From: DASRFR01 sp035651455 | GTDB taxonomy: Bacteria > Acidobacteriota > Terriglobia > Terriglobales > Acidobacteriaceae | Assembly (NCBI GenBank): GCA_035651455.1 | Contig: DASRFR010000050.1 | Coordinates: 120,970 to 184,969, forward strand | Length of the DNA stretch: 64,000 nucleotides | Direction of reading: 5' to 3' | Shown here: piece by piece, positions 51,088 through 60,631 of the stretch | How the letters are laid out: each line of letters begins with the position of its first letter | How positions within the stretch are numbered: the stretch's first letter is position 1 | Program-made: the position numbers and the translations under genes | The notes under the pieces: generated by a model | What the model was told of the DNA's origin: nothing | What the model saw: the letters and a program-made list of their open reading frames with translations, nothing else | The model's database searches: none

Positions 51088-51771
51088 TCAGGCGTGGAGA
51101 GAGCGCATGGTGTTGACCACGTCTGTGATGCTGTTTTCCTGGAACAGGCGAATACCCGCGATACCGCTGGCACCAGCTTCCACGCAGGATCGAGCGCTGG
51201 CGAGACTAACCCCGCCAAGGGCGAAGACCGGGATGTCCAGGCGACAAGCCTGACGAAGAGCGGCGAGCCCGGCAGGTTCGACATCTGGAGTGTTCTTTTT
51301 CTCGAAAATGGGCGCGAGAAGCGCAAAATCAGCGCCACTGGAAGCGGCATGAGCGACATCTTGCAGAGAGTGACAGGCCACAGAAATGACAGGCGTAAAA
51401 ACCTCGTGCGTTAAGGCGCCAGCGCCGCAGAGTCGAGCCTTCTTCCAGATCGAGCGCACCTGCTCGACGCCTATGTCTTCGCACGGAAGGTGGACTCCAT
51501 CAGCGCCGGCGGACAGCGCAACATCGGTACGGGAGTTGATGAGCAACCGAGTCTGGGACTTGGGAGTTTCGCGGCGGGTGTCGTGAACGATCTTCATGGC
51601 CTCGCGCGCGAGCGACTCCAAATCACGGGCTAACAGATCTTTTTCGCGAAGCTGGATGTAGTCGACACCGCACAGGGCGGCCTCGGCCACCTTGTCGAGA
51701 AGGCGATGACGGCGGGCAGATTCGTCCCCGGCGAACTGAGAGCGATCAGTGATATAGCAGAGGGCAGCCAT
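51088..51771 (-). CDS. thiE: thiamine phosphate synthase (ThiE/TenI family)
   Basis: About 227 residues from ATG 51771 (MAALCYITDRSQF), the family start; a TTG 24 codons upstream gives a longer form. TIM-barrel motifs: 'YITDR', 'GVDYIQLREKDL', 'TRLLINSRTDVALSAGADGVHLP', 'SVACHSLQDVAHAASSGADFALLAPIFEKKNT', 'PVFALGGVS' and 'GASGIAGIRLFQ'. Family members join HMP-PP and thiazole phosphate. The 'Q-L-R-E-K' and 'G-V-H-L' blocks are conserved, but TenI-like paralogues are close, so catalytic identity is probable rather than certain. Upstream of the SUMF1 gene. Confidence 0.88.
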   Translation of the reverse strand: MAALCYITDRSQFAGDESARRHRLLDKVAEAALCGVDYIQLREKDLLARDLESLAREAMKIVHDTRRETPKSQTRLLINSRTDVALSAGADGVHLPCEDIGVEQVRSIWKKARLCGAGALTHEVFTPVISVACHSLQDVAHAASSGADFALLAPIFEKKNTPDVEPAGLAALRQACRLDIPVFALGGVSLASARSCVEAGASGIAGIRLFQENSITDVVNTMRSLHA

Positions 51772-51860
51772 GAATCGCAAGGTGGTCAATCGTTCGGTCG
51801 TCAGCCCCTGAGCCGCGTTGCCCCCGGAAAAGCACGCTGGCAAGGGCTCATAGAGTACAT

Positions 51861-52787
51861 CTACGGATTAGTTTTTGCGATCTCGGGCATACGCTCGCCC
51901 ACGTATTTTGGCTGGGGACCGAGGTGATGCTTGGTCAAACCATCGCGCAGGAACTCGAAGCCCTCTTCTGGTGAGTCAACGAGTTTGAAAAGATTCAGAT
52001 CGTCGGGAGAGATTACGCCGGCATCCGCCATGGCCTCGAAATTAATGACTTTCTTCCAGTATTCGGTGCCATAGATGACAACCAGGATCTTCTTCGCGAG
52101 TTTCTCCGTTTGCGCAAGAGTAAGAATCTCAAAGAGTTCGTCCATCGTGCCGAACCCACCCGGAAAGATCACCAGGGCCTTGGCCAGGTAGGCAAACCAG
52201 AACTTCCGCATGAAAAAGTAATGGAATTCAAAGTTGAGTGAGGGCGTGATGTAGGGGTTTGGATACTGCTCAAAGGGCAAGTTGATATTCAGCCCGATGG
52301 TTTTGCCTCCGGCCTCATGCGCTCCCAGGTTGGCGGCTTCCATAATGCCGGGACCTCCGCCGGTGGTCACCACGAAACGGCGGCGCCGGGCTGGAATCTG
52401 AATCGACCACCCGGTGAGCAGGTGAGCGAGCCGGCGCGCATCCTCGTAATAGCGAGCCATGTTGACGCCAGCCAGGGCACGCTTCAGTTCTAGCTGTTGC
52501 TCGGCCGTAGCGTCAGGGCCTGCATTGGCTTCAATCCCAGTGAGATTCCGTTGCGCGTCCATACGGCTGTGGAAGCGCGCCGAGCCAAAGAACACAACTG
52601 TGTCCTGAATCTGTTCCCGCCGAAAGCGCGCGAGAGGCTCCGCATACTCCGCCATGATACGGAGAAGTCGGCCGTCTGGACTGTCTAGAAAGCGTTCGTT
52701 CTGATAGGCGAGCGGCGCGGGCTTATTGCGACTAGTTGTGCCCGGCGCGGGGCCTGAAGTGGAGTATGTCTCTTTGCCGTCGTCCAT
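51861..52787 (-). CDS. LOG-family (TIGR00730-type) nucleotide-binding protein
   Basis: 308 residues. Rossmann-like core: 'VVFFGSARFHS' (64-74), 'FVVTTGGGPGIMEAANLGAHEAGG' (138-161), 'FFMRKFWFAYLAKALVIFPGGFGTMDELFEILTL' with the catalytic PGGFGTMDE (209-217). LOG proteins are cytokinin-type nucleoside 5'-monophosphate phosphoribohydrolases; they were long mis-annotated as lysine decarboxylases. This one belongs to the longer type with an N-terminal helical extension (1-60) and a Gly-Asn-Ala-rich insertion (80-105). Follows a small membrane-protein gene 30 bp away on the same strand. Confidence 0.88.
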   Translation of the reverse strand: MDDGKETYSTSGPAPGTTSRNKPAPLAYQNERFLDSPDGRLLRIMAEYAEPLARFRREQIQDTVVFFGSARFHSRMDAQRNLTGIEANAGPDATAEQQLELKRALAGVNMARYYEDARRLAHLLTGWSIQIPARRRRFVVTTGGGPGIMEAANLGAHEAGGKTIGLNINLPFEQYPNPYITPSLNFEFHYFFMRKFWFAYLAKALVIFPGGFGTMDELFEILTLAQTEKLAKKILVVIYGTEYWKKVINFEAMADAGVISPDDLNLFKLVDSPEEGFEFLRDGLTKHHLGPQPKYVGERMPEIAKTNP

Positions 52788-52817
52788 TGTGATTTTTTCC
52801 GGAACCAGAGCCGGGGA

Positions 52818-53201
52818 TTACCGGCCCGCAGAGCGAGGACTTTCGTGGTAATGCACGGCTTCCCAGAAGCCAATCCAGATATCCAGAATCCCCAGCCCGC
52901 TGCAGACACCTCTCACGAAGTTGTTGGATATGAAAGAGCGCAAACCCGGATAAGCAAGGAGAAGACGGTTGTCGGTCCACTCCGGATGCCATGGCAGAAT
53001 CACCAGGAGCACGCCCACCACGGCGCACAAGAACACAAAGAGTAAAACCAGAATCCGGCGCATCCAGAGCCGCGCGCGGCTGTAGGATGCGTGAGCGAAC
53101 TGATCCGCGTTAGCAGACGCGCTCAGCCGGCTATCCGCTACTTCGCTTCCGATCGCTTCACGGGGATTGTTGGCCAAAGGAGCTTTCGATTCCCAACTCA
53201 C
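52818..53201 (-). CDS. small membrane protein of unknown function
   Basis: 127 residues. A polar N-terminus (1-45) is followed by a strong TM helix 'ILVLLFVFLCAVVGVLLVILPWHPEW' and a second amphipathic or membrane region 'FVRGVCSGLGILDIWIGFWEAVHYHES'. I recognise no family. It ends 30 bp before the LOG gene and probably shares its transcript. Confidence 0.7.
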   Translation of the reverse strand: MSWESKAPLANNPREAIGSEVADSRLSASANADQFAHASYSRARLWMRRILVLLFVFLCAVVGVLLVILPWHPEWTDNRLLLAYPGLRSFISNNFVRGVCSGLGILDIWIGFWEAVHYHESPRSAGR

Positions 53202-53278
53202 AATGCGCTCCCTCGGCGGCTGATCCTGAAAGATTTAGAACCAGCCTCTTTGTGAAAAGAACTACCCATCTATGCATT

Positions 53279-56200
53279 TTACGACTTTAGGGCCTTGATC
53301 CGCTCGGCCACGTCTCGATAGTCGATGTTGCTCCCATACACCTCCATGAAATATTTAAGAGCCGAAGCCTTGTCGTCCGCAGCCTCATAGGAAGAAGCCA
53401 GTTCGTAGTGCAGAGCCATGCGAGTGTCGTCGTCCAGCGTCGTGAGCTTTAAGGCTTTCTCATACCAGCGGACCGCGGCTTCGGGTACTCCTTTATCGAG
53501 GAAGCACTGGGCGAGCCAGGTGTAGGTCTGCATGACGTTGGGGAAAGGGTGTCCGCGATCCACGGCCTGGCAAACTTTTTGCAGTTCGCCGATCGCTTCA
53601 TCGAGCAAGCCCATCTCGCGGAAGGCGACGCCCAGGTTGTAATGTGTCTCCGGATCTTCGTCAGTGGCCGTTACTTCTTCTTCCAGATCCTGTTTCAACT
53701 CCCCGAACATCTCTGCGAGATCCACGCCAGCGGCGCTGAATTTGCCCGGCGCCGCGGCAGGAGCAACAGCGGAAGCGGCCGATGCAACCTTGCGCACTTT
53801 ACCCGGCTGAAACGGAGGCGCCTCGAGAGGCTGGACAGCGGCTGCCGCGGCCACCGGAACGGGTGTTGAAGCAGGCGCCGCCACCGCCGCTGCTCGCGCC
53901 GCCATGGCGGGCATTGTTTTTGCGACGGCCGGCTCGGAGAATTCTGGTTCCGGTTCGTCGATACTTGGGGTAACCGGTGCGGGTCCGGGCTCGGGTTCAG
54001 GAGCAGGAGCTTCGGCAAGGAACCCTTCACCAAGTGAGGTCTCGAGGTCGGAGACGAATTCACCTAGAACGGAGGCACCTTGTTGCGCCTGTGACACAAG
54101 TTCGGCTTCCGCCACGGCAGGTTGTGCTTCAACCGGTGTGGGCGCTTCTTCCGCCGCTGTTTCGGGAAGGAAGCCGTCGCCCAGCGCGGATTCCAAGTCG
54201 GAGACAAACTCGTCGAGGGTACCCGAATCGGCGTGCGGAAGAACGGGCGCCGCGGAAACCGGTCCAGAGAAAACCGGCGCGGCAGCAGTTGGAACTTCCG
54301 CCTCTTCTGTTTGCTCCGGGGCAACCACGTCTTCTACAAGCTCAGGCTCAACTCTGGCGAGTTCCGGTTCTTGAGCTTGTGCTTCCGCCTCCGCCTCGGC
54401 GGCCTTGATTTCAGCCCGGATGTTCGCCAGCAATGCGGCGTTCTGGGTCATCTGCTCCAGTTTCGCCATCATGGTGCGGGCCTGGTCGGGCATGAAGTGC
54501 GCGAGGTAAAAGCGAATCTCCTCCACCGTTTCCTTGATGCTGCTGTCGGAAGCGGCAGGCTTGGACGCCAAACGGGAAGCTTTGCTTTCTGCAGCTACAG
54601 GCAGGGCTTCTTCGACGAGAGCGCCTTCCCATTCCTCCGAAAGGTCAATCTCAGCCGCATTTCCTTCTGCCGCGACTTCGGGCGCGCTGGAAACGAACTC
54701 AGGCTGGGCGGCAATAGCTTCGGGTGGGGCAGGCTCTACGCTGAAGGCAGGAATTTCATCCACTGGCTTACGAGCACGCGCGGGTACAGATGAGGCGCGT
54801 ACCGGCTCTGCGGATGCTTCTTTTGTGCCGGGTGAAGTGCGCTCTTCGTATTTGGTGGCAAGTTCGCCGTAGCGCAATGCTTCTTCGGGATAACCCGCTT
54901 CCGAGTACACGCTTTGCAGCGTGCGGCAACAGCGCGCGGCCTCGGGGAAGCGCTCAGCCCGAGTGTGTAGCGCAGCCAGCCGTTGATTCAGGCGCACATC
55001 ATGGGGCGCTTGCGGGAGCGCCGAGAGCAACGGCACCACCGCTTTGCCGGGCATGTTGTAGGAAACGAACAGATCCGCATCGGTGAGAGCGGCTCGAACC
55101 GCAACCGCAACCGCGTCCGGATAATGTTGATCGACGACCGGCGAAGTCGCTTCCAGCTCATCGATCATGACCGCGCCTTCTTCGGCGGTGATCAGGCGCG
55201 AACTGCTGCGGCCGCCCATCATGGCGACCACTTGTTCGAAATTCTGATGGTGCAACGGATTCCCGGGCTCGGCGGCAGCAAGACGCTGGTAAAGGTCGCG
55301 CGCTCGCGTCAGATCGCCCGACTGGACACTGGCGTGCGCCAGGAGCTCCATCACTTCATTGCAGTGGGTATTCTCGCCAGCCCGGTTGAATAGTTCCAGT
55401 ATGGTATTGAGAGCCGCGATGTTGTCGCGCACATGGCCGATCATGCCGTGCAGCGAATCCAGGATCTTCGCGGAATTGGCAGACAGCAAGCGCTCCGCAT
55501 GTTCCTGGTACAGGGCCAAAGCCTCCAGGAACTGGCCCGACTGCATCATGGCATCGCAAACCGAGAAGATGGCCTCGCAATCGTTGTGAACGGTGAGGAG
55601 CTTGTTCGCCAGGGTGACTGCATCGGGGATGCGCCCCGCCTGCAGGTAAACTTTCAGCAGGTCGCGCATGCCATCCGGATGCGAGTCGATGTCGGCTACT
55701 TTCTCCAGGTACTTGATGGCGGAATCGGTTTCACCGGATTCGAGCGCATTGCGGCCGCGCAGCAACAGGGCGTAGCTATTGCCTGGATCGAGGTTGGTCA
55801 TGCGCTGCAGAATCTCTTCCGCCGCGTTCAGCTGGCCGCGCGTGCGCAGGCTCTCGGCGGCGCCGGAGAAGATTTGCCAGGCTTCGGTTTTTTTTCCCAA
55901 GCGGATGTAGACTTCCGCGAGGCGTACCCGCATAGGGACATTTTCCGGATCCATTTCGAGAATCTTCTGGAAAATGCGCACCGCCTGGTCCAGTTCGCCA
56001 TTCTTGAGAAATTCTTCGGCTACCTGCAGGTATTGTGCGCGGGCATCGTTGAACAGGCCCTGCAGCGTGTAGAGTTCCGCGAGTTTGAGAACGCCCTCGA
56101 GCGAAGTCTTGATCTTGGTGATCTTCTTGTACATGGCGATCGCCTTGACCGTGAAGCCCTGCGTGGCATAGGCATCGCCCACACTTTTGAAACAATCGAT

Positions 56201-56386
56201 GGCTTTTTCGTTTTCGCCGAGACGGGCGTAGAGATCGCCAACCGTATTGGCGACCGTTAAGTCCTTGGGATCGGCCTTGATGATCTTCTCGTACTCAGCG
56301 ATAGCGTTTTGTAACTTGCCCTGCTGGACAAATTTTTCCGCGGCGCTGAGGACCTTCTGCTTGTTGAAGCCAAAACCGAACGCCAT
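53279..56386 (-). CDS. large cytoplasmic TPR protein with acidic/Pro-Ala linker
   Basis: 1035 residues from ATG 56386 (MAFGFGFNKQKVLSAAEKFVQQGKLQNAIAEYEKII). The open frame extends 66 codons further up, but lacks this typical TPR start. TPR arrays fill about 10-580. A long Ala/Pro/Glu-rich linker (about 590-900) holds two copies of a motif, 'LDEFVSDLESALGDGFL' and 'LGEFVSDLETSLGEGFL', and a related 'DLAEMFGELKQDLEEE'. A C-terminal TPR block (about 905-1035) contains 'ETHYNLGVAFREMGLLDEAIGELQKV'. No signal peptide or TM. The layout suggests a scaffold; related acidobacterial/myxobacterial proteins lie near motility or type IV pilus genes, but none is here. Confidence 0.88.
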   Translation of the reverse strand: MAFGFGFNKQKVLSAAEKFVQQGKLQNAIAEYEKIIKADPKDLTVANTVGDLYARLGENEKAIDCFKSVGDAYATQGFTVKAIAMYKKITKIKTSLEGVLKLAELYTLQGLFNDARAQYLQVAEEFLKNGELDQAVRIFQKILEMDPENVPMRVRLAEVYIRLGKKTEAWQIFSGAAESLRTRGQLNAAEEILQRMTNLDPGNSYALLLRGRNALESGETDSAIKYLEKVADIDSHPDGMRDLLKVYLQAGRIPDAVTLANKLLTVHNDCEAIFSVCDAMMQSGQFLEALALYQEHAERLLSANSAKILDSLHGMIGHVRDNIAALNTILELFNRAGENTHCNEVMELLAHASVQSGDLTRARDLYQRLAAAEPGNPLHHQNFEQVVAMMGGRSSSRLITAEEGAVMIDELEATSPVVDQHYPDAVAVAVRAALTDADLFVSYNMPGKAVVPLLSALPQAPHDVRLNQRLAALHTRAERFPEAARCCRTLQSVYSEAGYPEEALRYGELATKYEERTSPGTKEASAEPVRASSVPARARKPVDEIPAFSVEPAPPEAIAAQPEFVSSAPEVAAEGNAAEIDLSEEWEGALVEEALPVAAESKASRLASKPAASDSSIKETVEEIRFYLAHFMPDQARTMMAKLEQMTQNAALLANIRAEIKAAEAEAEAQAQEPELARVEPELVEDVVAPEQTEEAEVPTAAAPVFSGPVSAAPVLPHADSGTLDEFVSDLESALGDGFLPETAAEEAPTPVEAQPAVAEAELVSQAQQGASVLGEFVSDLETSLGEGFLAEAPAPEPEPGPAPVTPSIDEPEPEFSEPAVAKTMPAMAARAAAVAAPASTPVPVAAAAAVQPLEAPPFQPGKVRKVASAASAVAPAAAPGKFSAAGVDLAEMFGELKQDLEEEVTATDEDPETHYNLGVAFREMGLLDEAIGELQKVCQAVDRGHPFPNVMQTYTWLAQCFLDKGVPEAAVRWYEKALKLTTLDDDTRMALHYELASSYEAADDKASALKYFMEVYGSNIDYRDVAERIKALKS

Positions 56387-56880
56387 AATTGCGGACTCCA
56401 GCCCTTTTGCCATCGATGAACGACCCGAATCCGGGGAACTGTTCATGGACGGTTTAGCTTTTCGCCGGGTAATTCCGGCAGACCGCCGCCAAATTAGGGG
56501 AAATGTGGATGCGGTCAGGGCAATTGTAATCCGGTTACCGCCAGATGGATTGTTACCGAAGGTTACCGGAAGGGCGTGTACCACTGGTTACGGAAGGAAC
56601 CAGGGATGAAAGGCTCGGCAACTGCGGTATGCGCAAGGCGCAAAGCCGTCAATTTCTTGTGGGACAGCTGGCCGACAGCCACCCGCCGCTTACCGATCCA
56701 ATTTGGGAGTTTCGCGACGAATTCTCGCTCGGACACACTCCGCCAATCTCCAAAGACCCTCTGTTTCCATTACAATGCCCGCGAGCTTTCGGCGCCATTC
56801 CCCGCGCCCCGCTCGACGCTGAATTCGTGTTCACGGCCACTGCTGTCTTCCGGACGTCCGGAACGTCCACGACAAATACT
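56387..56880 (+). other. divergent intergenic region with GGTTACCG repeats
   Basis: About 494 bases without a convincing gene, although a plus-strand frame extends through it. It contains GGTTACCG at 56533 and 56561, TGTTACCG at 56551 and GGTTACGG at 56586, clustered just upstream of the large TPR gene, a possible operator region. Confidence 0.4.
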
Positions 56881-57252
56881 ATGGACAGGGCACTCGTTTG
56901 GGTTGACGAGAAACGCTTCCAGGGATGGACGTGTTCGCGGTGTGATTGGAACTATCCCGTCCCGTCACTCCTGACGGGCACGGAGGCCAGGAGCGCGTTC
57001 GACCGCCTCGCCAACACCAAGTTCCAGGAGCACGACTGCGGTAAATATCCCAAGGAGACCAGGTTTGCGGATGGGCAGACGTTTGCGGAGCGCGTGCGCA
57101 AACTGATCATGCGGGGTTTCAAGCCTAAGGATGCAGTCGAACTGACGCTGCAAGAGATCTCCTTCGAACATCAGCATGAGCCGAAAGTCATTCAGCAGGC
57201 ACAAATTGAGGCTGAGGAATTCCTGTGGCGAGTGAGACAAGGACTGATCTGA
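56881..57252 (+). CDS. hypothetical protein with Cys/His zinc-finger-like motif
   Basis: 123 residues from ATG 56881 (MDRALVWVDEKRFQGWTCSRCDWNYPVP); the frame is open upstream to 56545, but that part looks non-coding. C-x2-C ('CSRC', residues 18-21) and 'FQEHDCGKYP' (H-x-C) together could bind zinc. The second half is helical and charged. This short 'W-x-C-x-x-C-x-W' protein type is common in Acidobacteria as far as I recall, without known function. Confidence 0.7.
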   Translation: MDRALVWVDEKRFQGWTCSRCDWNYPVPSLLTGTEARSAFDRLANTKFQEHDCGKYPKETRFADGQTFAERVRKLIMRGFKPKDAVELTLQEISFEHQHEPKVIQQAQIEAEEFLWRVRQGLI

Positions 57253-57410
57253 AGGCTGCATGCTTTCCTGCTTCTTGGGGATTAACTCCCAGGCCGGTTC
57301 GCCCACAATGTTCTCAGCCGAAGATCCTGAACATTTTTTTGCAATGTTGAGTTGGTTGACGCCCTATATCCAGCGCTCCACACGTTCGCTGATGTAGGAT
57401 TAATTTTGCT

Positions 57411-59090
57411 GTGTGTGATCGAGCCTCATCGCATTGTAACTCGAACTTCATCCTTCGTTGCTGCGCGTGGGTTACTCTTCTGCTGCTTATAACCCTTGGC
57501 GTGAGCTTGCTGGGCTGCAACAGTAGTTCTCCTGCCACATCGAACGGCGCGCCATCTCCGCCACCTCCCTCAGGTGTGGGGCCGGATGTCACGACCTATC
57601 ACAACGACAATGCCCGCACCGGACAGAACCTGAGTGAAACCATCCTGACGCCTGCCAACGTCAACTCCTCAAATTTTGGAAAGCTGTTTGTCGTATCGAC
57701 GGACGGAAAAGTCGATGCCCAGCCTCTCTATCTCGGTGGTCTGAGCATCGCCGGGGCCGTTCACAATGTGGTGTTCATTGTCACCGAACACGCAAGCGTA
57801 TACGCGGTGGACGCCGACACCGGCTCATCGTTCTGGCAAGTTTCGACACTCAGTCCCGGCGAGACTCCCAGCGACGATCACAATTGCGGGCAGATCACGC
57901 CCGAGATTGGCATTACGTCCACGCCGGTTATCGACCGCAAGTCCGGACCTCACGGCACCATTTATGTGGTCGGCATTTCGAAAGATTCCTCCGGGAACTA
58001 CCACCAGCGGCTGCATGCGCTGGATCTCACCACAGGCGCCGAGGAGTTTGGCGGCCCAACGGAGGTTCAGGCATCCTATCCCGGAACCGGCGACAACAGC
58101 ACAAACGGAAACGTGATCTTCAGCCCTGGTCAATATGCGGAACGCGCAGGGCTGCTGCTTTTGAATGGCGTGATCTATACCACCTGGACGTCGCATTGCG
58201 ATATTCGTCCGTACACGGGATGGATCATCAGCTATGACCAGAGCACGTTGCGGCAGGTATCGGTGCTCAACCTGACTCCGAACGGCAATGAGGGATCGAT
58301 CTGGATGTCGGGAACCGCACCGGCCGCCGACGCGAATGGGAACATTTTCTTCCTGCAGGCGAATGGGACATTTGACAGCACGCTGGACGCGAATGGATTT
58401 CCCAGTCGCGGCGATTTTGGAAATGCCTTCATGAAGGTCTCAACCGCCAACCGCACGCTGGCGGCCGCCGACTATTTTGAGGTGTCAAATCAAGCCGCGG
58501 AGAACTCATCCGACGAGGATCTTGGTTCGGGCGGAGCGCTGGTGATGCCCGATCTCGTCGACAGTTCGGGAAAGACGCGGCATCTCGCCGTCGGCACAGG
58601 CAAGGACCAGAACATCTATGTCGTGGACCGCGACTCGATGGGGAGGTTCAATCCGAATGCGAACAACATCTACCAGGAAATTCAGGGTGCCTTGGCGGGC
58701 ATGGTGTTTGGAATGCCGGCCTATTTCAACAATGTGATTTATTACGGCGCCGTCGGGGACGCGATTAAGGCCTTTCCCATAGCCCAGGCGAAGTTGGCGA
58801 CCACACCGTCGTCTCAAAGTACCGACAAATTCGGCTATCCTGGAGCGACTCCGAGCCTTTCCGCGAATGGCACGAGCAGCGCAATTTTGTGGGCCGCCGA
58901 GAATGGCGGGACTGCGGTGCTGCACGCCTATGACGCCACAAATCTTAGCAAAGAGCTCTACAACAGCGCGCAGGCCGCATCGCGTGACCGGTTCGGCGCC
59001 GGGAACAAGTTCATTACCCCAATGATATCGAACGGCAAAGTGTATGTCGGAACCACCAATGGAGTAGGCGTTTTTGGCCTGTTGCACTGA
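57411..59090 (+). CDS. PQQ-type beta-propeller lipoprotein
   Basis: 559 residues, GTG start at 57411. A hydrophobic segment ends in a lipobox, 'LLLITLGVSLLGC-N', at about 23-38, so the protein is probably membrane-anchored. The body contains propeller-like repeats: 'VDAQPLYLGGLSIAGAVHNVVFIVTEHASVYAVDADTGSSFWQVS', 'GTIYVVGISKDSSGNYHQRLHALDLTTGAEEFGG', 'GLLLLNGVIYTTWTSHCDIRPYTGWIISYD' and 'HLAVGTGKDQNIYVVDRDSMGRF'. Similar proteins are annotated as PQQ-binding-like propellers, but no catalytic PQQ-dehydrogenase residues are evident, so an enzymatic role is unproven. Confidence 0.85.
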   Translation: MCDRASSHCNSNFILRCCAWVTLLLLITLGVSLLGCNSSSPATSNGAPSPPPPSGVGPDVTTYHNDNARTGQNLSETILTPANVNSSNFGKLFVVSTDGKVDAQPLYLGGLSIAGAVHNVVFIVTEHASVYAVDADTGSSFWQVSTLSPGETPSDDHNCGQITPEIGITSTPVIDRKSGPHGTIYVVGISKDSSGNYHQRLHALDLTTGAEEFGGPTEVQASYPGTGDNSTNGNVIFSPGQYAERAGLLLLNGVIYTTWTSHCDIRPYTGWIISYDQSTLRQVSVLNLTPNGNEGSIWMSGTAPAADANGNIFFLQANGTFDSTLDANGFPSRGDFGNAFMKVSTANRTLAAADYFEVSNQAAENSSDEDLGSGGALVMPDLVDSSGKTRHLAVGTGKDQNIYVVDRDSMGRFNPNANNIYQEIQGALAGMVFGMPAYFNNVIYYGAVGDAIKAFPIAQAKLATTPSSQSTDKFGYPGATPSLSANGTSSAILWAAENGGTAVLHAYDATNLSKELYNSAQAASRDRFGAGNKFITPMISNGKVYVGTTNGVGVFGLLH

Positions 59091-59215
59091 TGCGACCGTC
59101 TCCATCGCTACGATAAACTGGTGGTAAATCCCTGCTGGGTCGCTTCGTCGCGGGTGAATTCCCTTCCATGGTTTCAGAGCGTGCTGCCGTTTGTAGTCAG
59201 TGTTCGGAGGAAAGA

Positions 59216-59572
59216 ATGCAATACATGCTTCTCATTTACCTCGATGAAAATGGTTTGAGTGAAGCTGAGCGCGCACAGTGCTACCGGGATTCCGCCGGCT
59301 ACGCCAGGCAGCTTCATGCCAGCGGAAAATATATTGCGGCAGCGCCCCTGCAGCCGACCTCGACGGCCAGAAGTCTTCGCCTGAAGGGGGAGAAACGGGT
59401 CATCAGCGACGGCCCTTTCGCCGAAACGCGCGAACAACTCGGAGGCTTTTTCCTGATCGAAGCCAAGAGTCTCGAGGAAGCGGTTGAAGTCGCGGAGAAA
59501 ATACCCGCGGCACGCTGGGGTACGGTCGAAATACGCCCGCTACTCGAGATCCAGGGACTGCCAACTCCGTAA
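59216..59572 (+). CDS. YciI-family (DGPF domain) protein
   Basis: 118 residues from ATG 59216, which has a strong GGAGGAAAG site; an upstream in-frame ATG (59168) lacks one. Ferredoxin-like fold with 'MLLIYLDENGLSE', 'YARQLHASGKYIAAAPLQPTSTARSLR', the signature 'ISDGPFAETREQLGGFFLIEAKSLEEAVEVAEKIP' and 'GTVEIRPLLEI'. DGPF/YCII proteins are often next to ECF sigma factors and may be small dioxygenase- or regulator-like; no sigma factor is adjacent here. Confidence 0.92.
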   Translation: MQYMLLIYLDENGLSEAERAQCYRDSAGYARQLHASGKYIAAAPLQPTSTARSLRLKGEKRVISDGPFAETREQLGGFFLIEAKSLEEAVEVAEKIPAARWGTVEIRPLLEIQGLPTP

Positions 59573-59801
59573 ATTCGTCCGACTTGACCTCTCTTCCTAG
59601 TCCTCCGCTTTTTCGCTGCTCGTCGTTGTTCCGCATTGCCGACTGGCAAAGTGAGATGGCACACGCCGAAGTTACTAACGTGCTCGGACCGGTTAAGTTC
59701 GCGTGGAGCTTATGACCGAGGTGACGGACAATCGTCTGGTCTGCAGAGGAGATACAACTGTGCCCAGGCAAGCGAGAGGTAATTCAAATTGGGGTAAAGC
59801 G

Positions 59802-59990
59802 ATGGTCTTTACCGCCGAAGCGCCAACTCCGTCGGCTTTCGAGATGATGGTGAAAAGTCTGAGACTAGCTCCGAGCGGCTACATCAAGTCTGAACAGCTG
59901 CGGGAATGGGTGCGCGCCAACAAGGAACATCGGTATGTTCCACCCGAGTTGTTGAAGGCGTGGGGATTCGAAGTCAAAGGGGACGTCTAA
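59802..59990 (+). CDS. short hypothetical protein
   Basis: 62 residues from ATG 59802 (MVFTAEAPTPSAFEMMVKSLRLAPSGYIKSEQLREWVRANKEHRYVPPELLKAWGF); the frame is open from 59703. The C-terminal part looks like a compact helical domain with 'R-E-W-V-R-A-N' and 'Y-V-P-x-E-L-L-K-A-W'. No family recognised; no clear ribosome-binding site. Confidence 0.45.
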   Translation: MVFTAEAPTPSAFEMMVKSLRLAPSGYIKSEQLREWVRANKEHRYVPPELLKAWGFEVKGDV

Positions 59991-60149
59991 GCTTCGTCCG
60001 GATGTCACCCTTGGTCTTCCGCTGTCACTTTTCTACGTAGAAACTCTCGAGCGAGCGCGGTTCAGCAGGTGGCTTACCACTGAAGTGCGATATGCGATCG
60101 TTATGCGCTGCCGGGAGATCCTGAATACCTTTGACTCCCGATAAATTAC

Positions 60150-60211
<62 letters not shown>

Positions 60212-60631
60212 TTCTCTTCTCCTAGCTGCCCCAGCGCATTTTCAATCACTTACGTTCGTACTCAATTACCAAAACTGATGTGAAGTGACCCCATTCGGCA
60301 GTTTCGGGACACTGCTCGGGACACTAATCTGCGGCCACAGGGCATCAGCATGACCCTTTCTCCGTGATCGGGCTCGTGGCCAATTCGTTGAAGGTCAGCA
60401 AATGCGCGAGCATGTCAGTTGGCCGCAATTCTTTGTTACGAAATCAGAACACAATTGCATTTTTTTTGCGGTAATCCAGCAACATACCTTACACTGCCGC
60501 GCATTCGCCTATGAGACCGTACCGTCTCGAAAACGAGAGCAGTTCTCACCCGGCTTCCGTGAATCTGGCCGATATTGCTCCGGCTTCTTCGTCGTGCGTG
60601 CAGTTGAGACAGCTTGAAAGGAGCCTTCTCC
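60212..60631 (+). other. intergenic region inside the putative island boundary
   Basis: About 420 bases without a supported gene. It contains a 12-bp-period direct repeat, TCGGGACACT at 60304-60313 and 60316-60325. Near the right end is a possible promoter region and the ribosome-binding site AAAGGAG for the YD-repeat gene. No integrase gene is recognisable here. Confidence 0.4.
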
